Notes: a model not told the origin generated them from the sequence alone. 64,000 nucleotides of DNA from an uncultured Neptuniibacter sp. (GCF_947498015.1 NZ_CANMIR010000003.1:186001-250000), one strand, 5' to 3'. Positions 17,615-25,094 are shown, numbered from the stretch's first letter. Translations and numbers: made by a program.

Positions 17615-17950
17615 TTATGGCAGATAGTTGGCCAGCTTCTCTTTTATAAGTGTGATGAGTTCTGGTGCGTTATATTGAAATCTATCCTCTATATTGAGGT
17701 TGATGATTTTTCCTGTGTACTCTCCAGCCGTATGCTGCTCAATTCTTTCTGCGTGCATCTTTTCAAAGGTAAATACGATATCTGCCCAATCAAGCAATGC
17801 GACGGTACAGAGAGTGCTGTTATTACGACTGCACTCTTTTTTACTGACGCCGGCTGACTTGAATGAATGGCATGGATATAACCGAGCACAGAGATGTTCG
17901 GCAGTTAAGGATCGCTGGATGTTTGCAGTGCAGACAAAGAGAATATTCAT
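17615..17950 (-). CDS. Low-molecular-weight protein tyrosine phosphatase-like protein
   Basis: A 111-residue cytoplasmic protein. The N-terminal P-loop FVCTANIQRSLTAE fits CX5RS (Cys7 nucleophile, Arg13), and LDWADIVFTFEKMH and NIEDRFQYNAPELITL match the short (about 110 aa) phosphatase family whose second motif reads LDIPDEYEYMDPEL. The usual LMW-PTP DP(Y/W) general-acid Asp near the C-terminus is replaced by the DRF segment. Substrates are unknown. It is transcribed divergently from the recombinase gene, with a large inverted repeat between them. Confidence 0.75.
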   Translation of the reverse strand: MNILFVCTANIQRSLTAEHLCARLYPCHSFKSAGVSKKECSRNNSTLCTVALLDWADIVFTFEKMHAERIEQHTAGEYTGKIINLNIEDRFQYNAPELITLIKEKLANYLP

Positions 17951-18041
17951 TATCCGTTTTATTAAGTCCTTACAGATTGATAACAGGTTGCCTGTGATAG
18001 CATCTCAATGGCAAATAGATAGAGTATAAACACATACTCTC

Positions 18042-18071
18042 AATTACCAGTAGTAGACACTACTGGTAATT
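18042..18071. repeat. Perfect 13-bp inverted repeat before the recombinase
   Basis: AATTACCAGTAGT (18042-18054) and ACTACTGGTAATT (18059-18071) are exact reverse complements around AGAC. Read as 11-base arms around an 8-base core, it has the geometry of a tyrosine recombinase crossover site. A terminator is less likely because no T-run follows. An operator for the divergent genes is another option. Confidence 0.55.
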
Positions 18072-18131
18072 AATTCTGCCGAATCCTATACTGGCTCTCA
18101 GTTTCTAATACTTTCTCAAGGTTTGTTATCT

Positions 18132-19358
18132 GTGTCGCATAAATCCTTTCCTGGTATTCCCCTGTTTGATTCTGCCAAGTTCTTTAATCAGATACCCAGG
18201 AATGCCACATTCCCCGATCAATCACCCGCTGTTGAGGCTTTTGTCCTCAGCCTTGATGTTAAAGGTGCTCTTGATGATTACCGCTACACCAAGGATTTCC
18301 TCACCAGTTACAGCAAAAAGAGTCAGGATACCTATGATAAGTTTCGTGGAGACGCTGAGCGCTTGCTGCTTTGGTCCTGGCTGATCAAACATAGATCGGT
18401 TACAGACCTGCGGCGTCGTGATCTGGAGGAATATACTGATTTCGTAGCTAAGCCTGATCCTAACTGGCAGGCAGCTAACACAGAACGACGTTTCCTAACG
18501 GTTAATGCCATTCGACAACCAAATGAGCGCTGGCGTCCTTTCCGAGCTGCTGGCGCAGGCAAAGGTCGCCTGAATACCAAATCCTGGCAAGGTCTGTTTT
18601 CTAATCTGAGTGTGTATTTCAACTATCTGATGGCAGAAGATTACGCACCGGGTAACCATATCCCTATCGTTAAGAAAAACTGCCCTTACCTTCGTCAGGA
18701 AACCGGTATCAGTACCGCAAAGCGACTCTCTGAATTGCAGTGGGAATACCTTTTGAGTACTGCAACTTCGATGGCCGATGCAGATCCGCAGCATGAAAGG
18801 ACGCTGTTTGTTATTGCCACATTGAAGTCACTCAAGTTACGTATCTCTGAGCTGTCTGAACGCCCCAACTGGTTACCGGTTATGTCGCATTTTCACCGAG
18901 ACCATGAAGGTAACTGGTGGTATCGCACCTATGGTAAAGGCTCCAAGGAGCGGGATGTTTCAATCTCTAACGAATACCTGCAGTTTCTAAAGCGCTATAG
19001 AGAGCACAGAGGCCTGGCTCCCCTGCCCTCTAAAGACTCTTCAGAACCCGTCATCCAATCCCGTATACGTAATCGCGGAATCGGTAGTAGGCAGCTGCGC
19101 AATATCGTAGAGGCAGCCTTTAACGAAAGCTGTGATTCACTATTAAGGGATGGCTTTGAGGTTGAGGCTTCTGAGCTACGAGCAGCGACAACGCACTGGT
19201 TAAGACACACCGGCGCATCGATGGAGGTTGCCAGTGGTCGGGAACTCGCACATGTTCAGGCAGATCTGGGTCATGGCAGTATCAGAACCACCGATGAGCT
19301 TTATGTCGATTCAGATAATATGGAGCGGGCATCCAGTGCTAAGAATCAGGAAGTTTAA
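18132..19358 (+). CDS. Tyrosine recombinase / phage integrase family
   Basis: About 408 residues. The N-terminal SAM-like core-binding region covers roughly 30-200. The catalytic domain shows Arg in LKLRISEL, Lys in YGKGSKER, HxxR in HWLRHT, His in LGHGSIRTT and the nucleophilic Tyr in DELYVDS, so all active-site residues are present. The start is taken as GTG 18132, about 10 bases after CAAGG; TTG 18123 is closer to that site than is workable. It lacks features of integron integrases. No phage structural genes are nearby, so it may belong to an island or be a stand-alone recombinase. Confidence 0.87.
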   Translation: MSHKSFPGIPLFDSAKFFNQIPRNATFPDQSPAVEAFVLSLDVKGALDDYRYTKDFLTSYSKKSQDTYDKFRGDAERLLLWSWLIKHRSVTDLRRRDLEEYTDFVAKPDPNWQAANTERRFLTVNAIRQPNERWRPFRAAGAGKGRLNTKSWQGLFSNLSVYFNYLMAEDYAPGNHIPIVKKNCPYLRQETGISTAKRLSELQWEYLLSTATSMADADPQHERTLFVIATLKSLKLRISELSERPNWLPVMSHFHRDHEGNWWYRTYGKGSKERDVSISNEYLQFLKRYREHRGLAPLPSKDSSEPVIQSRIRNRGIGSRQLRNIVEAAFNESCDSLLRDGFEVEASELRAATTHWLRHTGASMEVASGRELAHVQADLGHGSIRTTDELYVDSDNMERASSAKNQEV

Positions 19359-19493
19359 CCTTGCTGTCGAGTGCAACTACGACAACGTCCTATTAATGAA
19401 CCGGCTGGCCGCAGGCTAATAATCGGCTAAGTTAAAAAGCGAGTAATAGTGTGAACACACTGATTCCGCCGCAACTGTACGCTACCATCGGGT

Positions 19494-19808
19494 TTAGTCA
19501 TCAGTGACGATTTCATGTGTCACATTGTCCACTATTACAGGTGTATCCAGGTATTCAACTGAGGGTTCAGAACCGTATTTATCCCGGACAAAACTCTTCC
19601 AGCTCTCTGTGTAGATCGCTTCAGCATGAGCACGGGATTCCCAGAGATAAATCCCCCCGACCGTATTTCCATCTTCAGACACGAAATAACTCTTTCGGTA
19701 AAGACCAGGTAGATCTTGATATTTCGGTGCCGTACTCAGGAAAATATCTCTCGCTTCGTTCCGAGTGATCGATTCTGAAAGCTTAAACTTTGTAATGGTA
19801 GTGATCAT
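19494..19808 (-). CDS. YdhR-like putative monooxygenase (ABM-type fold)
   Basis: A 104-residue protein. MITTITKFKLSESITRNEAR, then YQDLPGLYRKSYF, GNTVGGIYLWES and AEAIYTESWKSF follow the pattern of the dimeric ferredoxin-like YdhR/antibiotic biosynthesis monooxygenase group. Such proteins act on small aromatic or quinone-like compounds, but many have no known substrate. It is monocistronic. A 230-bp gap without visible genes separates it from the MarR gene. Confidence 0.7.
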   Translation of the reverse strand: MITTITKFKLSESITRNEARDIFLSTAPKYQDLPGLYRKSYFVSEDGNTVGGIYLWESRAHAEAIYTESWKSFVRDKYGSEPSVEYLDTPVIVDNVTHEIVTDD

Positions 19809-20038
19809 TGCGACGCTCCCTAATGCTTAGGCACATAACACCATTTTCTGGCTCACAAAGCTATCCGTAAGAATAACCATCATTAAGAATAAAATTTAAA
19901 TTACCTAAATAACAATCAGTTACCTTCGATTGTATAACTAAACTATTAGATCACTTTTGCGGTTTTAGAGAGAGCAAAGCTAATGCCCAAAGCGCGAAAA
20001 CGCGTGGAACATTTACCGATTATGTTGTGTTACCGATA

Positions 20039-20605
20039 CTAACCATTATCCTCATATTCTCTACAGACTAACTCAACTTCGACCTCTGCAAGAGGCTCCT
20101 GGGTTAGGTTACAGAAGAACCCTCCATCGCTCAGTTTGGCATTGTATTTACAAGATTTACACACGCCAAACGCCTTCATTTCGTTTATCCGCTGCATTGC
20201 GAGCAACAACTTCTGAAGCGCCTCTACAATTTCCTGGTTAGTATGATCACCGAGTTCTTCACAAGCGCTAATCAACTTGGAGGGAGGAACGGATCTTTCG
20301 AGTAATGATCGACCATCACCCGTTATCTCCAGGTGTGTCACTCGTTTGTCGTTCTTATCTTGAAGCTTTGATATCAGTCCTTTTTTCTCAAGCACTTTAA
20401 GGGTTTGCGAGACAGTTCCCTTTGTCTGCCCCAAATACTCTGTAACCCCCATTGGGGTATCTGAATAACGATTGCAGATGGAAAGATAATACAGTGCTTC
20501 AAGCTGAACAGGTTGTAGCCCCCATTCAGCACCATCACTTCGCATCTCATTTCGAATCAAATTGGCCAAACGTTCGATGTATCTAAATATTTTATCTTCT
20601 CTCAT
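20039..20605 (-). CDS. MarR-family regulator with C-terminal Cys cluster
   Basis: A winged-helix MarR protein of about 188 residues (ATG 20605; a TTG at 20626 would add seven residues with no ribosome site). TEYLGQTKGTVSQTLKVLEKKGL is the recognition helix and KNDKRVTHLEIT the wing. Beyond the usual MarR length is a tail with four Cys (about 149, 152, 165, 181; C-X2-C-X12-C-X15-C), which could bind zinc or an Fe-S cluster. It is divergent from the cytochrome P460 gene with a palindrome between, so it probably controls that gene in response to a redox or nitrogen-oxide signal (inference). Confidence 0.87.
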   Translation of the reverse strand: MREDKIFRYIERLANLIRNEMRSDGAEWGLQPVQLEALYYLSICNRYSDTPMGVTEYLGQTKGTVSQTLKVLEKKGLISKLQDKNDKRVTHLEITGDGRSLLERSVPPSKLISACEELGDHTNQEIVEALQKLLLAMQRINEMKAFGVCKSCKYNAKLSDGGFFCNLTQEPLAEVEVELVCREYEDNG

Positions 20606-20633
20606 ATCCACATAGTAGCGACTCAATACGTTA

Positions 20634-20662
20634 TTGACAACGGCAATATCTGCTCTTAGGAT
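20634..20662 (+). promoter_or_regulatory. Sigma-70 promoter of the cytochrome P460 gene
   Basis: TTGACA (20634-20639), 17-base spacer, TAGGAT (20657-20662), a near-consensus promoter pointing at the P460 gene. Confidence 0.6.
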
Positions 20663-20666
20663 TATA

Positions 20667-20681
20667 GTATCGGGTCGATAC
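20667..20681. promoter_or_regulatory. Palindromic operator between MarR and P460 genes
   Basis: GTATCG-GGT-CGATAC sits at the predicted transcription start, immediately after the -10. A bound MarR dimer there would block transcription. This is inferred from position and symmetry. Confidence 0.55.
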
Positions 20682-20714
20682 GGTAGTAATTTTAACTAAC
20701 TTTAGGATTCACCC

Positions 20715-21197
20715 ATGAAACTTACACTCACAGTTATCAGCATTTGCAGCGCACTTACATTCTCTACGTTAAGTAACGCAGGCAACACCCAAGTACCTTA
20801 CCCCGATGGCTATCGGAATTGGACGCATATTAAGTCAATGGTGATTGAACCGGGGCATGCACTAGCAACACCCTTCCAAGGTATTCATCATATCTATGGA
20901 AATAAGAAAGCTATGCAAGGGCAAATAACAGGCAAGTATCAAGACGGAAGTGTACTCGTATTTGATTTACTTAATTACACTAAGAATGACGACACCATTC
21001 AGGAAGCTGATCGAAAACTGATTGGTGTTATGCACAAAGACTCAACCAAGTACACAAATACCGGCGGTTGGGGATTTGAGGGATTTTCAGCCAATAGCAA
21101 AACGGAACGCCTGACCTCAGATGGAGGCGCCGGCTGTTTTTCATGTCATATGCCCAAGGAAGAAAATGACTACGTCTACTCTAAATTCAGAAAATAA
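20715..21197 (+). CDS. Cytochrome P460-family c-type heme protein
   Basis: A 160-residue periplasmic protein with signal peptide (cleavage near SNAG, residue 22). YPDGYRNWTHIKSMVI and HHIYGN match the cytochrome P460/c'-beta family, and CFSCH at 141-145 is the c-heme attachment site near the C-terminus as in that family. Members oxidise hydroxylamine or bind NO. The residue that would cross-link the heme (Lys) or replace it (Phe) cannot be placed confidently here. The gene is preceded by a strong promoter with an operator. Confidence 0.88.
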   Translation: MKLTLTVISICSALTFSTLSNAGNTQVPYPDGYRNWTHIKSMVIEPGHALATPFQGIHHIYGNKKAMQGQITGKYQDGSVLVFDLLNYTKNDDTIQEADRKLIGVMHKDSTKYTNTGGWGFEGFSANSKTERLTSDGGAGCFSCHMPKEENDYVYSKFRK

Positions 21198-21254
21198 CTA
21201 TGTCGTGTGAGCTGGTGACAATTTTTACCGGCTCACACTTCGTCAGTTGGTGAA

Positions 21255-21305
21255 GTATAACGCGGCAGCTTAGTGGCGGAGCCACGCTTTAAGCTCTGTT
21301 TGAGC
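21255..21305 (-). repeat. attC-like site 1 (degenerate)
   Basis: In cassette orientation it runs from GCTCAAACA to GCGTTATAC around the stem CTTAAAGCGTGGC/GCCAC. The right-hand core fits GTTRRRY loosely; the left is weak. Confidence 0.5.
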
Positions 21306-21410
21306 GACACCAGCTCCGTAAGGAAGTAGATCGTACCCCATCCTCTGAAGAGGATAAGCGATAGCATCTAGGCCATTCTTTGGCGTTTTCTTTTTTAGGA
21401 ATCCGAACAT
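21270..21410 (-). CDS. 46-aa cassette ORF
   Basis: ATG 21410 follows AAGGAAAATA, a good ribosome site. The product begins MFGFLKKKTPKNGL and ends LKAWLRH, with the stop codon inside the attC-like site 21255-21305. It is small, basic and not recognised. Reading into the attC is also seen in neighbouring cassettes, which supports it as a real cassette gene. Confidence 0.5.
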   Translation of the reverse strand: MFGFLKKKTPKNGLDAIAYPLQRMGYDLLPYGAGVAQTELKAWLRH

Positions 21411-21422
21411 TATTTTCCTTGC

Positions 21423-21481
21423 GCATAACGCTCAGCTAAGTGGCGCGCAAAGCACGTCATTACTTAAACGCCTTGTTAGGC
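21423..21481 (-). repeat. attC site 2
   Basis: Cassette-strand cores GCCTAACAAGGCG (R'') and GCGTTATGC (R') flank an imperfect inverted repeat with GCGCGCC near its centre, total about 59 bp. The last codons (KPNKAFK) of the upstream cassette gene are encoded by the R'' core. Confidence 0.8.
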
Positions 21482-21963
21482 TTTGCTCCTGCAAACAAAG
21501 CTCCTATAAAAATTGAAGGTATGAAAAGAAGCATAGGTAACCATTTATACATGGCCTCCAAATCATACCCTAATGCTAAAACTACTAGTCCGTACGGAAT
21601 CATTGCAGCACCACTGACTAATGCTGAGCTGAAAAATCCTGCCTGCTCATAAGTACGTGCTGAAAAATAACCGGCGACCAAAGGGGCTAATATGATTATT
21701 AACAAATATAAATTTGTAGCGGTCACTTTAAGGCCAAACACAGAAAGCAGCTTATTTGAGTACCAAACTATATATAAAACCATCGGGAGAGCGGGAAAAA
21801 TCACATAAAAGCCTCGGCCAAACGCTGCAGGACCAGAAGGCAGAACCTTGCTTGAGGATCTTTTCCAGAATTGCCATAGGAATAATGTAAAAAGCACTAC
21901 AGCGATGCTTTGGAGTATGAAGATTAAAACTGTTTGAAGAAAGAGCTCAAATTGATATGCCAA
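21460..21963 (-). CDS. Cassette-encoded membrane protein (167 aa)
   Basis: An integral membrane protein with about 5 helices (LFLQTVLIFILQSIAVVLF; FPALPMVLYIVWY; LYLLIIILAPLVAGYF; a helix near 110; a last helix ending FIGALFAG). No family is recognised. The start is TTG 21963, with GGAA about 8 bases upstream; no ATG exists in frame before residue 56. The C-terminus lies in attC site 2. The gene is the sole ORF of its cassette, bounded by attC sites 2 and 3. Confidence 0.6.
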   Translation of the reverse strand: MAYQFELFLQTVLIFILQSIAVVLFTLFLWQFWKRSSSKVLPSGPAAFGRGFYVIFPALPMVLYIVWYSNKLLSVFGLKVTATNLYLLIIILAPLVAGYFSARTYEQAGFFSSALVSGAAMIPYGLVVLALGYDLEAMYKWLPMLLFIPSIFIGALFAGAKPNKAFK

Positions 21964-21987
21964 AGTAACGTTCCATGTTTATTTGAT

Positions 21988-22067
21988 GCCTAACGCCCAA
22001 CATAAAGGGCCGCAGCGCAGCTGCGGTCCAAGCCCGTAGGGCGACTTTTGATGTTTTTGTTATGTGC
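21988..22067 (-). repeat. attC site 3
   Basis: Cassette-strand cores ACATAACAA (R'') and GCGTTAGGC (R') with a strong inner stem GGACCGCAGCTGCGC, length about 80 bp. The TAA stop of the upstream gene is part of R''. Confidence 0.85.
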
Positions 22068-22455
22068 TTTCATGTTTTAAGCTACTTCGTACGAGAATGG
22101 ACAAACCAATTACGCTAAGCACCAATATTATTGATTCAGCAAAACCAGCTAACAAAATGCTCACTCCCCATGTAGCCCACACTCCAAGATAAAGCAGCAA
22201 TGCTCCGTGAAAAAATATTGAAAACAGCCACGAGCAGGCCCTTCTTTTGACTGATTTCTTAGGTAATGTAGCCACTAAATAAATAGAGAGTATGTAAACA
22301 AATGCAATTCCGACTGCTTTCAAGAGGAACGGATTTGATAGGATCTCACCTGACAATATCTCTGGTAGTGAAATAAAAACCAAAACGACAAGGGCCATCA
22401 CGATATAAGACCCTCCTACAATGTGTGAAATCCATCTTGCTATTTGTGCTTCCAT
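22060..22455 (-). CDS. Cassette-encoded membrane protein (131 aa)
   Basis: A protein with about four membrane helices (ISHIVGGSYIVMALVVLVF; LLKAVGIAFVYILSIYL; LFSIFFHGALLLYLGVW; SIILVLSVIGLSILV) and short loops. I cannot assign a family. The stop codon TAA lies in the attC R'' core. AAAGG lies almost against the ATG, so initiation may be weak or driven by read-through from upstream cassettes. The cassette is bounded by attC sites 3 and 4. Confidence 0.6.
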   Translation of the reverse strand: MEAQIARWISHIVGGSYIVMALVVLVFISLPEILSGEILSNPFLLKAVGIAFVYILSIYLVATLPKKSVKRRACSWLFSIFFHGALLLYLGVWATWGVSILLAGFAESIILVLSVIGLSILVRSSLKHEST

Positions 22456-22465
22456 ACCTTTAGTT

Positions 22466-22524
22466 CACATAACGCTTACAGCAGTTGAGCGCATCGCGCG
22501 TCAACTGCCTGTTTTTGTTATAAC
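22466..22524 (-). repeat. attC site 4
   Basis: Cores TATAACAAA (R'') and GCGTTATGTG (R') flank the inverted repeat GCAGTTGA...TCAACTGC; about 59 bp. Confidence 0.85.
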
Positions 22525-22525
22525 T

Positions 22526-23041
22526 TTATTTGGTGCAGTTACATTCCCTAGCAATGACTTTGAGGTCATTTATATACTCGCTCATTGCTGTCTGCATAAT
22601 TGGTTCACTTGCTTCCTGAAAGTGTTTTGAAAAAGAAACCATTGCGTCCTTTGATACACTCACTTCCTTCCTCCCTAAAGGAGATGTGTAGAAGCCTATT
22701 AGCTGATCCAATTCTTCATTTGTGAAGCCTGAACCATAATATTTTGCCCATACATCGACGATTTCTTTTGCTCCCCATGGCGCTTCAACCTTCGACATGA
22801 AAGTATTAAATGCCGTCAAAAACCTTTTCTTAAACTCTTCGCTTGGGTTTAGCTGCGACATCATTTGGTCAATAGCCTGCTGCCCTATTTGCTCGCTCTG
22901 CTGCTTACCCAATTCAATTTGCTGCTCAAACATTTCAAGTAGCCCTTGAGCTTCCATTAATGTTTGAATTTTTTCATTTCTAGAGTCAGCAAGTGCAGAA
23001 TTAGAAATAAATAATACGAGGATTAGAAAAATCCTTTTCAT
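22526..23041 (-). CDS. DUF2059-family secreted protein in a cassette
   Basis: A 171-residue protein with a signal peptide (MKRIFLILVLFISNSALA, cleavage near 18). The helical body (FTNEELDQLIGFYTSPLGRKEV, EPIMQTAMSEYINDL) is the DUF2059 domain found in many proteobacterial periplasmic proteins of unknown role. The C-terminus ends CNCTK with two Cys. The ATG at 23041 is preceded by AGGAGAGTACCA. It is the only protein of this array with a clear domain assignment. Confidence 0.8.
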   Translation of the reverse strand: MKRIFLILVLFISNSALADSRNEKIQTLMEAQGLLEMFEQQIELGKQQSEQIGQQAIDQMMSQLNPSEEFKKRFLTAFNTFMSKVEAPWGAKEIVDVWAKYYGSGFTNEELDQLIGFYTSPLGRKEVSVSKDAMVSFSKHFQEASEPIMQTAMSEYINDLKVIARECNCTK

Positions 23042-23059
23042 TGGTACTCTCCTTAGTAG

Positions 23060-23132
23060 TTATAACGCCTAAGCTGTGCGGCGTGAACGCAGCGCAGCGT
23101 AGTGAACGTCCGAACGAGTGCCTTGTTATGTG
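23060..23132 (-). repeat. attC site 5
   Basis: Cores ACATAACAAGG (R'') and GGCGTTATA (R') flank CACTCGTTCGGACG and CGCCGCACAG arms around GCTGCGCTGC; about 73 bp. Confidence 0.8.
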
Positions 23133-23134
23133 TT

Positions 23135-23509
23135 TTATACAAAAATATCCCCATAGCCCCATATCAATGTACCAATTAGCATAGACATTAATGCCACTAT
23201 AGATATTACAAAATAAGTTGATTTATATGTCTTTGGTAAATCAACTGGGACAAACATGCGCGTATTATTTAGATCGAAGTAATCATTTAATGAATAGAGC
23301 TTGAACTCAGTTATGATTGCAATGATGACCATTAATGAACCACTACGTTGAAACCAAGTTGATAATGTTTCGTTTTCTGAGAGGTAGGGCGATACCAAAT
23401 AGAAAGGCATAGAAATAGCAATAATCGGTGGCATGAATGATGCTGCGCATAACAAGCTATATTTCCATAACTTGGATTTAACTCTATCAATATGCTCATG
23501 TTCTTCCAT
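23135..23509 (-). CDS. Cassette-encoded membrane protein (124 aa)
   Basis: A charged N-terminal start (MEEHEHIDRVKSKLWKY) followed by about four membrane helices (LLCAASFMPPIIAISM; GSLMVIIAIITEF; YFVISIVALMSMLIGTLIW). No family recognised. The stop lies 2 bases beyond the attC R'' core, the usual tight cassette arrangement. GAGGTAATAC upstream of the ATG gives a ribosome site. Bounded by attC sites 5 and 6. Confidence 0.6.
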   Translation of the reverse strand: MEEHEHIDRVKSKLWKYSLLCAASFMPPIIAISMPFYLVSPYLSENETLSTWFQRSGSLMVIIAIITEFKLYSLNDYFDLNNTRMFVPVDLPKTYKSTYFVISIVALMSMLIGTLIWGYGDIFV

Positions 23510-23523
23510 GTATTACCTCATTA

Positions 23524-23580
23524 CACATAACGCCTAAAGCAGCCGCGCAGTATGCGTCGGATGCCTTTTCTTGTTATAAG
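23524..23580 (-). repeat. attC site 6
   Basis: Cores CTTATAACAAG (R'') and GGCGTTATGT (R') with GCAT/ATGC-containing arms; about 57 bp. Confidence 0.8.
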
Positions 23581-23594
23581 TTTTTTCACAGCTT

Positions 23595-23876
23595 TCATTT
23601 GTCTTTCAGTTCCTTCCATATGAAAACAGAAAACATATTTTTGGTTGGTTCTTTTAATTCTGGATCATGTTTCGCCATTTGATACATACCTGAGTAGACC
23701 AATGAAAGGAATGCACAGAGAATCAAAGCATAGGCCGGGGCAGATACGATAAACGAGAGAAAGAACTTGATAAATCCATTTATCTCCAATGGCTCAACCC
23801 ACGATTGAACTTCAGGACTCACAAGTAACCAAGGAACCCCGATAAATATAAACATGAAGCATTTTGTTTTGCTCAT
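23595..23876 (-). CDS. Cassette-encoded membrane protein (93 aa)
   Basis: A two-helix membrane protein (CFMFIFIGVPWLLV; FFLSFIVSAPAYALILCAFLSLVYSG) with a soluble, charged C-terminal tail (HDPELKEPTKNMF). The start at 23876 is preferred because AAGG lies 9 bases upstream; the ATG three codons earlier has it too close. Not recognised. First cassette of the array in reading direction; a candidate upstream boundary GTTATAAG lies at 23906-23913. Confidence 0.55.
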   Translation of the reverse strand: MSKTKCFMFIFIGVPWLLVSPEVQSWVEPLEINGFIKFFLSFIVSAPAYALILCAFLSLVYSGMYQMAKHDPELKEPTKNMFSVFIWKELKDK

Positions 23877-23913
23877 TACCTGCATCCTTGCTGAAAGGCT
23901 GACTACTTATAAC

Positions 23914-24281
23914 ATTAAAATATACGACAACATGTCGCATTTAATTACGACAATTTGACGTATATCTGCGGAAGGGAAATTGAGATAAAAGGTGTAACGC
24001 GTTGTTTCTCATCTGTTTTCCCTAACTGAGGATCTCTCCACCCTAGAGAGATACGTCAATGTGACGTTATATCTGAAACAGTAGCAAATCCTTTATGTTG
24101 GATCTACTGATGAATCAGGCAGTATGGAACTAGTCGTAATCTGAATGTGCACCATGAGGCTTGAGTTCATTCAGTATGTGCCGAAACAGGGGCCACTTCA
24201 TCTAAACGATGAGAAGGCCCCAATCCTGTAGAACACTTAAGTAAAGTATCCATCGCCGGGCTAAAGCACGCAGATGCTGGA
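23914..24281. other. Intergenic, 368 bp
   Basis: No gene seen. It holds several short palindromes: CGACAACATGTCG near 23924, ATCTCT-N7-AGAGAT near 24033, and ACGTCA-ATG-TGACGT at 24053-24067. It starts at the possible end of the cassette array (GTTATAAG on the minus strand, 23906-23913). Confidence 0.4.
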
Positions 24282-24845
24282 TCACTCAAGATCTACGATA
24301 AACAAACAATCGAAGAAGATCGGTGTGCCTTCACCGGTAAAAGCTGAAAGGTCGACCATTCCCGAGAGCCGGACCGTACCTTCCTGGCCTGCAAAAACTC
24401 CTGTTCCTGATAAGACTGCATTGCCATCAACCGATGCGCCGGTAATGTGGGTGATGGGGTGTCCATCTGGTGTCACAGTCACCTGATTGACAGGCTGTAC
24501 GGAGGTCAATCCACGTGTAACCAGTGTACCCTGAGGCAGATTAAAGAACGTGGTACCTACCAACATCAGGCCACCCTGCCCGCCACCCTCTACATTTGAG
24601 AGACAGTCGGTAGCTGAACCGATTACCTGTCGGTTTTTACCGTTAACCAGATCAACATCAAAGCAGAACGCTTCATCCTCCAGGTTATCGCCATCTATAT
24701 CGGGAACCATGCCGAGATACATATCATCCGATCCCATCAAGTTGAAAACCAAACGATTTCCCGCCCCGCTATCCTGCCCTGCAAATGCTGCTGGTGCGCT
24801 TAACAATGCCATGAGTGCTATCGCCGCCAATGTTTTGAGATTCAT
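24282..24845 (-). CDS. Secreted beta-barrel protein, allene oxide cyclase/dirigent-like
   Basis: A 187-residue exported protein with a clear signal peptide (MNLKTLAAIALMALLSAPAAFA). The start at 24845 sits 7 bases after AGGAGG; a 37-residue longer frame is rejected. The mature part is glycine-rich and beta-predicted. GNAVLSGTGVFAGQEGTVRL followed by an acidic stretch resembles the GTGxFAGAxGTV repeat of allene oxide cyclase-like/dirigent-like barrels. An enzymatic role is not implied in bacteria. There is no C-terminal sorting signal. A weak sigma-54-like element lies upstream. Confidence 0.55.
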   Translation of the reverse strand: MNLKTLAAIALMALLSAPAAFAGQDSGAGNRLVFNLMGSDDMYLGMVPDIDGDNLEDEAFCFDVDLVNGKNRQVIGSATDCLSNVEGGGQGGLMLVGTTFFNLPQGTLVTRGLTSVQPVNQVTVTPDGHPITHITGASVDGNAVLSGTGVFAGQEGTVRLSGMVDLSAFTGEGTPIFFDCLFIVDLE

Positions 24846-24905
24846 AGCAAACCTCCTTAGGAGATTTATTGAGTGTTGTGCAAATTCGCACTGCAGCATT
24901 AGTTC

Positions 24906-24923
24906 AAGCAATATCGACACCAC
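24906..24923 (-). promoter_or_regulatory. Possible sigma-54-type promoter
   Basis: On the minus strand GTGGTGTCGATATTGCTT has GG-N10-GC spacing and a good TTGCTT, but lacks the C after TGG. The predicted leader is about 52 nt. Confidence 0.3.
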
Positions 24924-25050
24924 TGTTATATGCCGTTGATTTAAAAGGATTAACAAATTATGGAAACAACAGCGTAAGGGATATGTAAAAGCAGCTTTAC
25001 AATATGACCTGTGTGGAGAGGGCTCGGTCAGGATTGGCCGGAAAAGAGAT

Positions 25051-25070
25051 GAGCCGGCGCTGACCGGCTC
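25051..25070 (-). terminator. Stem-loop after etfA
   Basis: GAGCCGG/CCGGCTC stem (25051-25057 with 25064-25070), followed on the minus strand by ATCTCTTTT. It lies 25 bases beyond the etfA stop. Confidence 0.6.
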
Positions 25071-25094
25071 GAAATCGAAGATTCAGGATGATGC

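Noticed and set aside
17504..17857. 117-codon plus-strand frame
   Set aside because: Mostly antisense to the phosphatase gene, with no ribosome site or recognisable domain.
18132..19358. Integron integrase for the cassette array
   Set aside because: Catalytic residues are there, but it lies 1.9 kb from the array, on the other strand with the P460 and MarR genes between, and no attI or IntI-specific features are seen.
24282..24845. PEP-CTERM-type substrate for the exosortase
   Set aside because: The protein has a signal peptide but its C-terminus lacks a motif, hydrophobic helix and basic tail.
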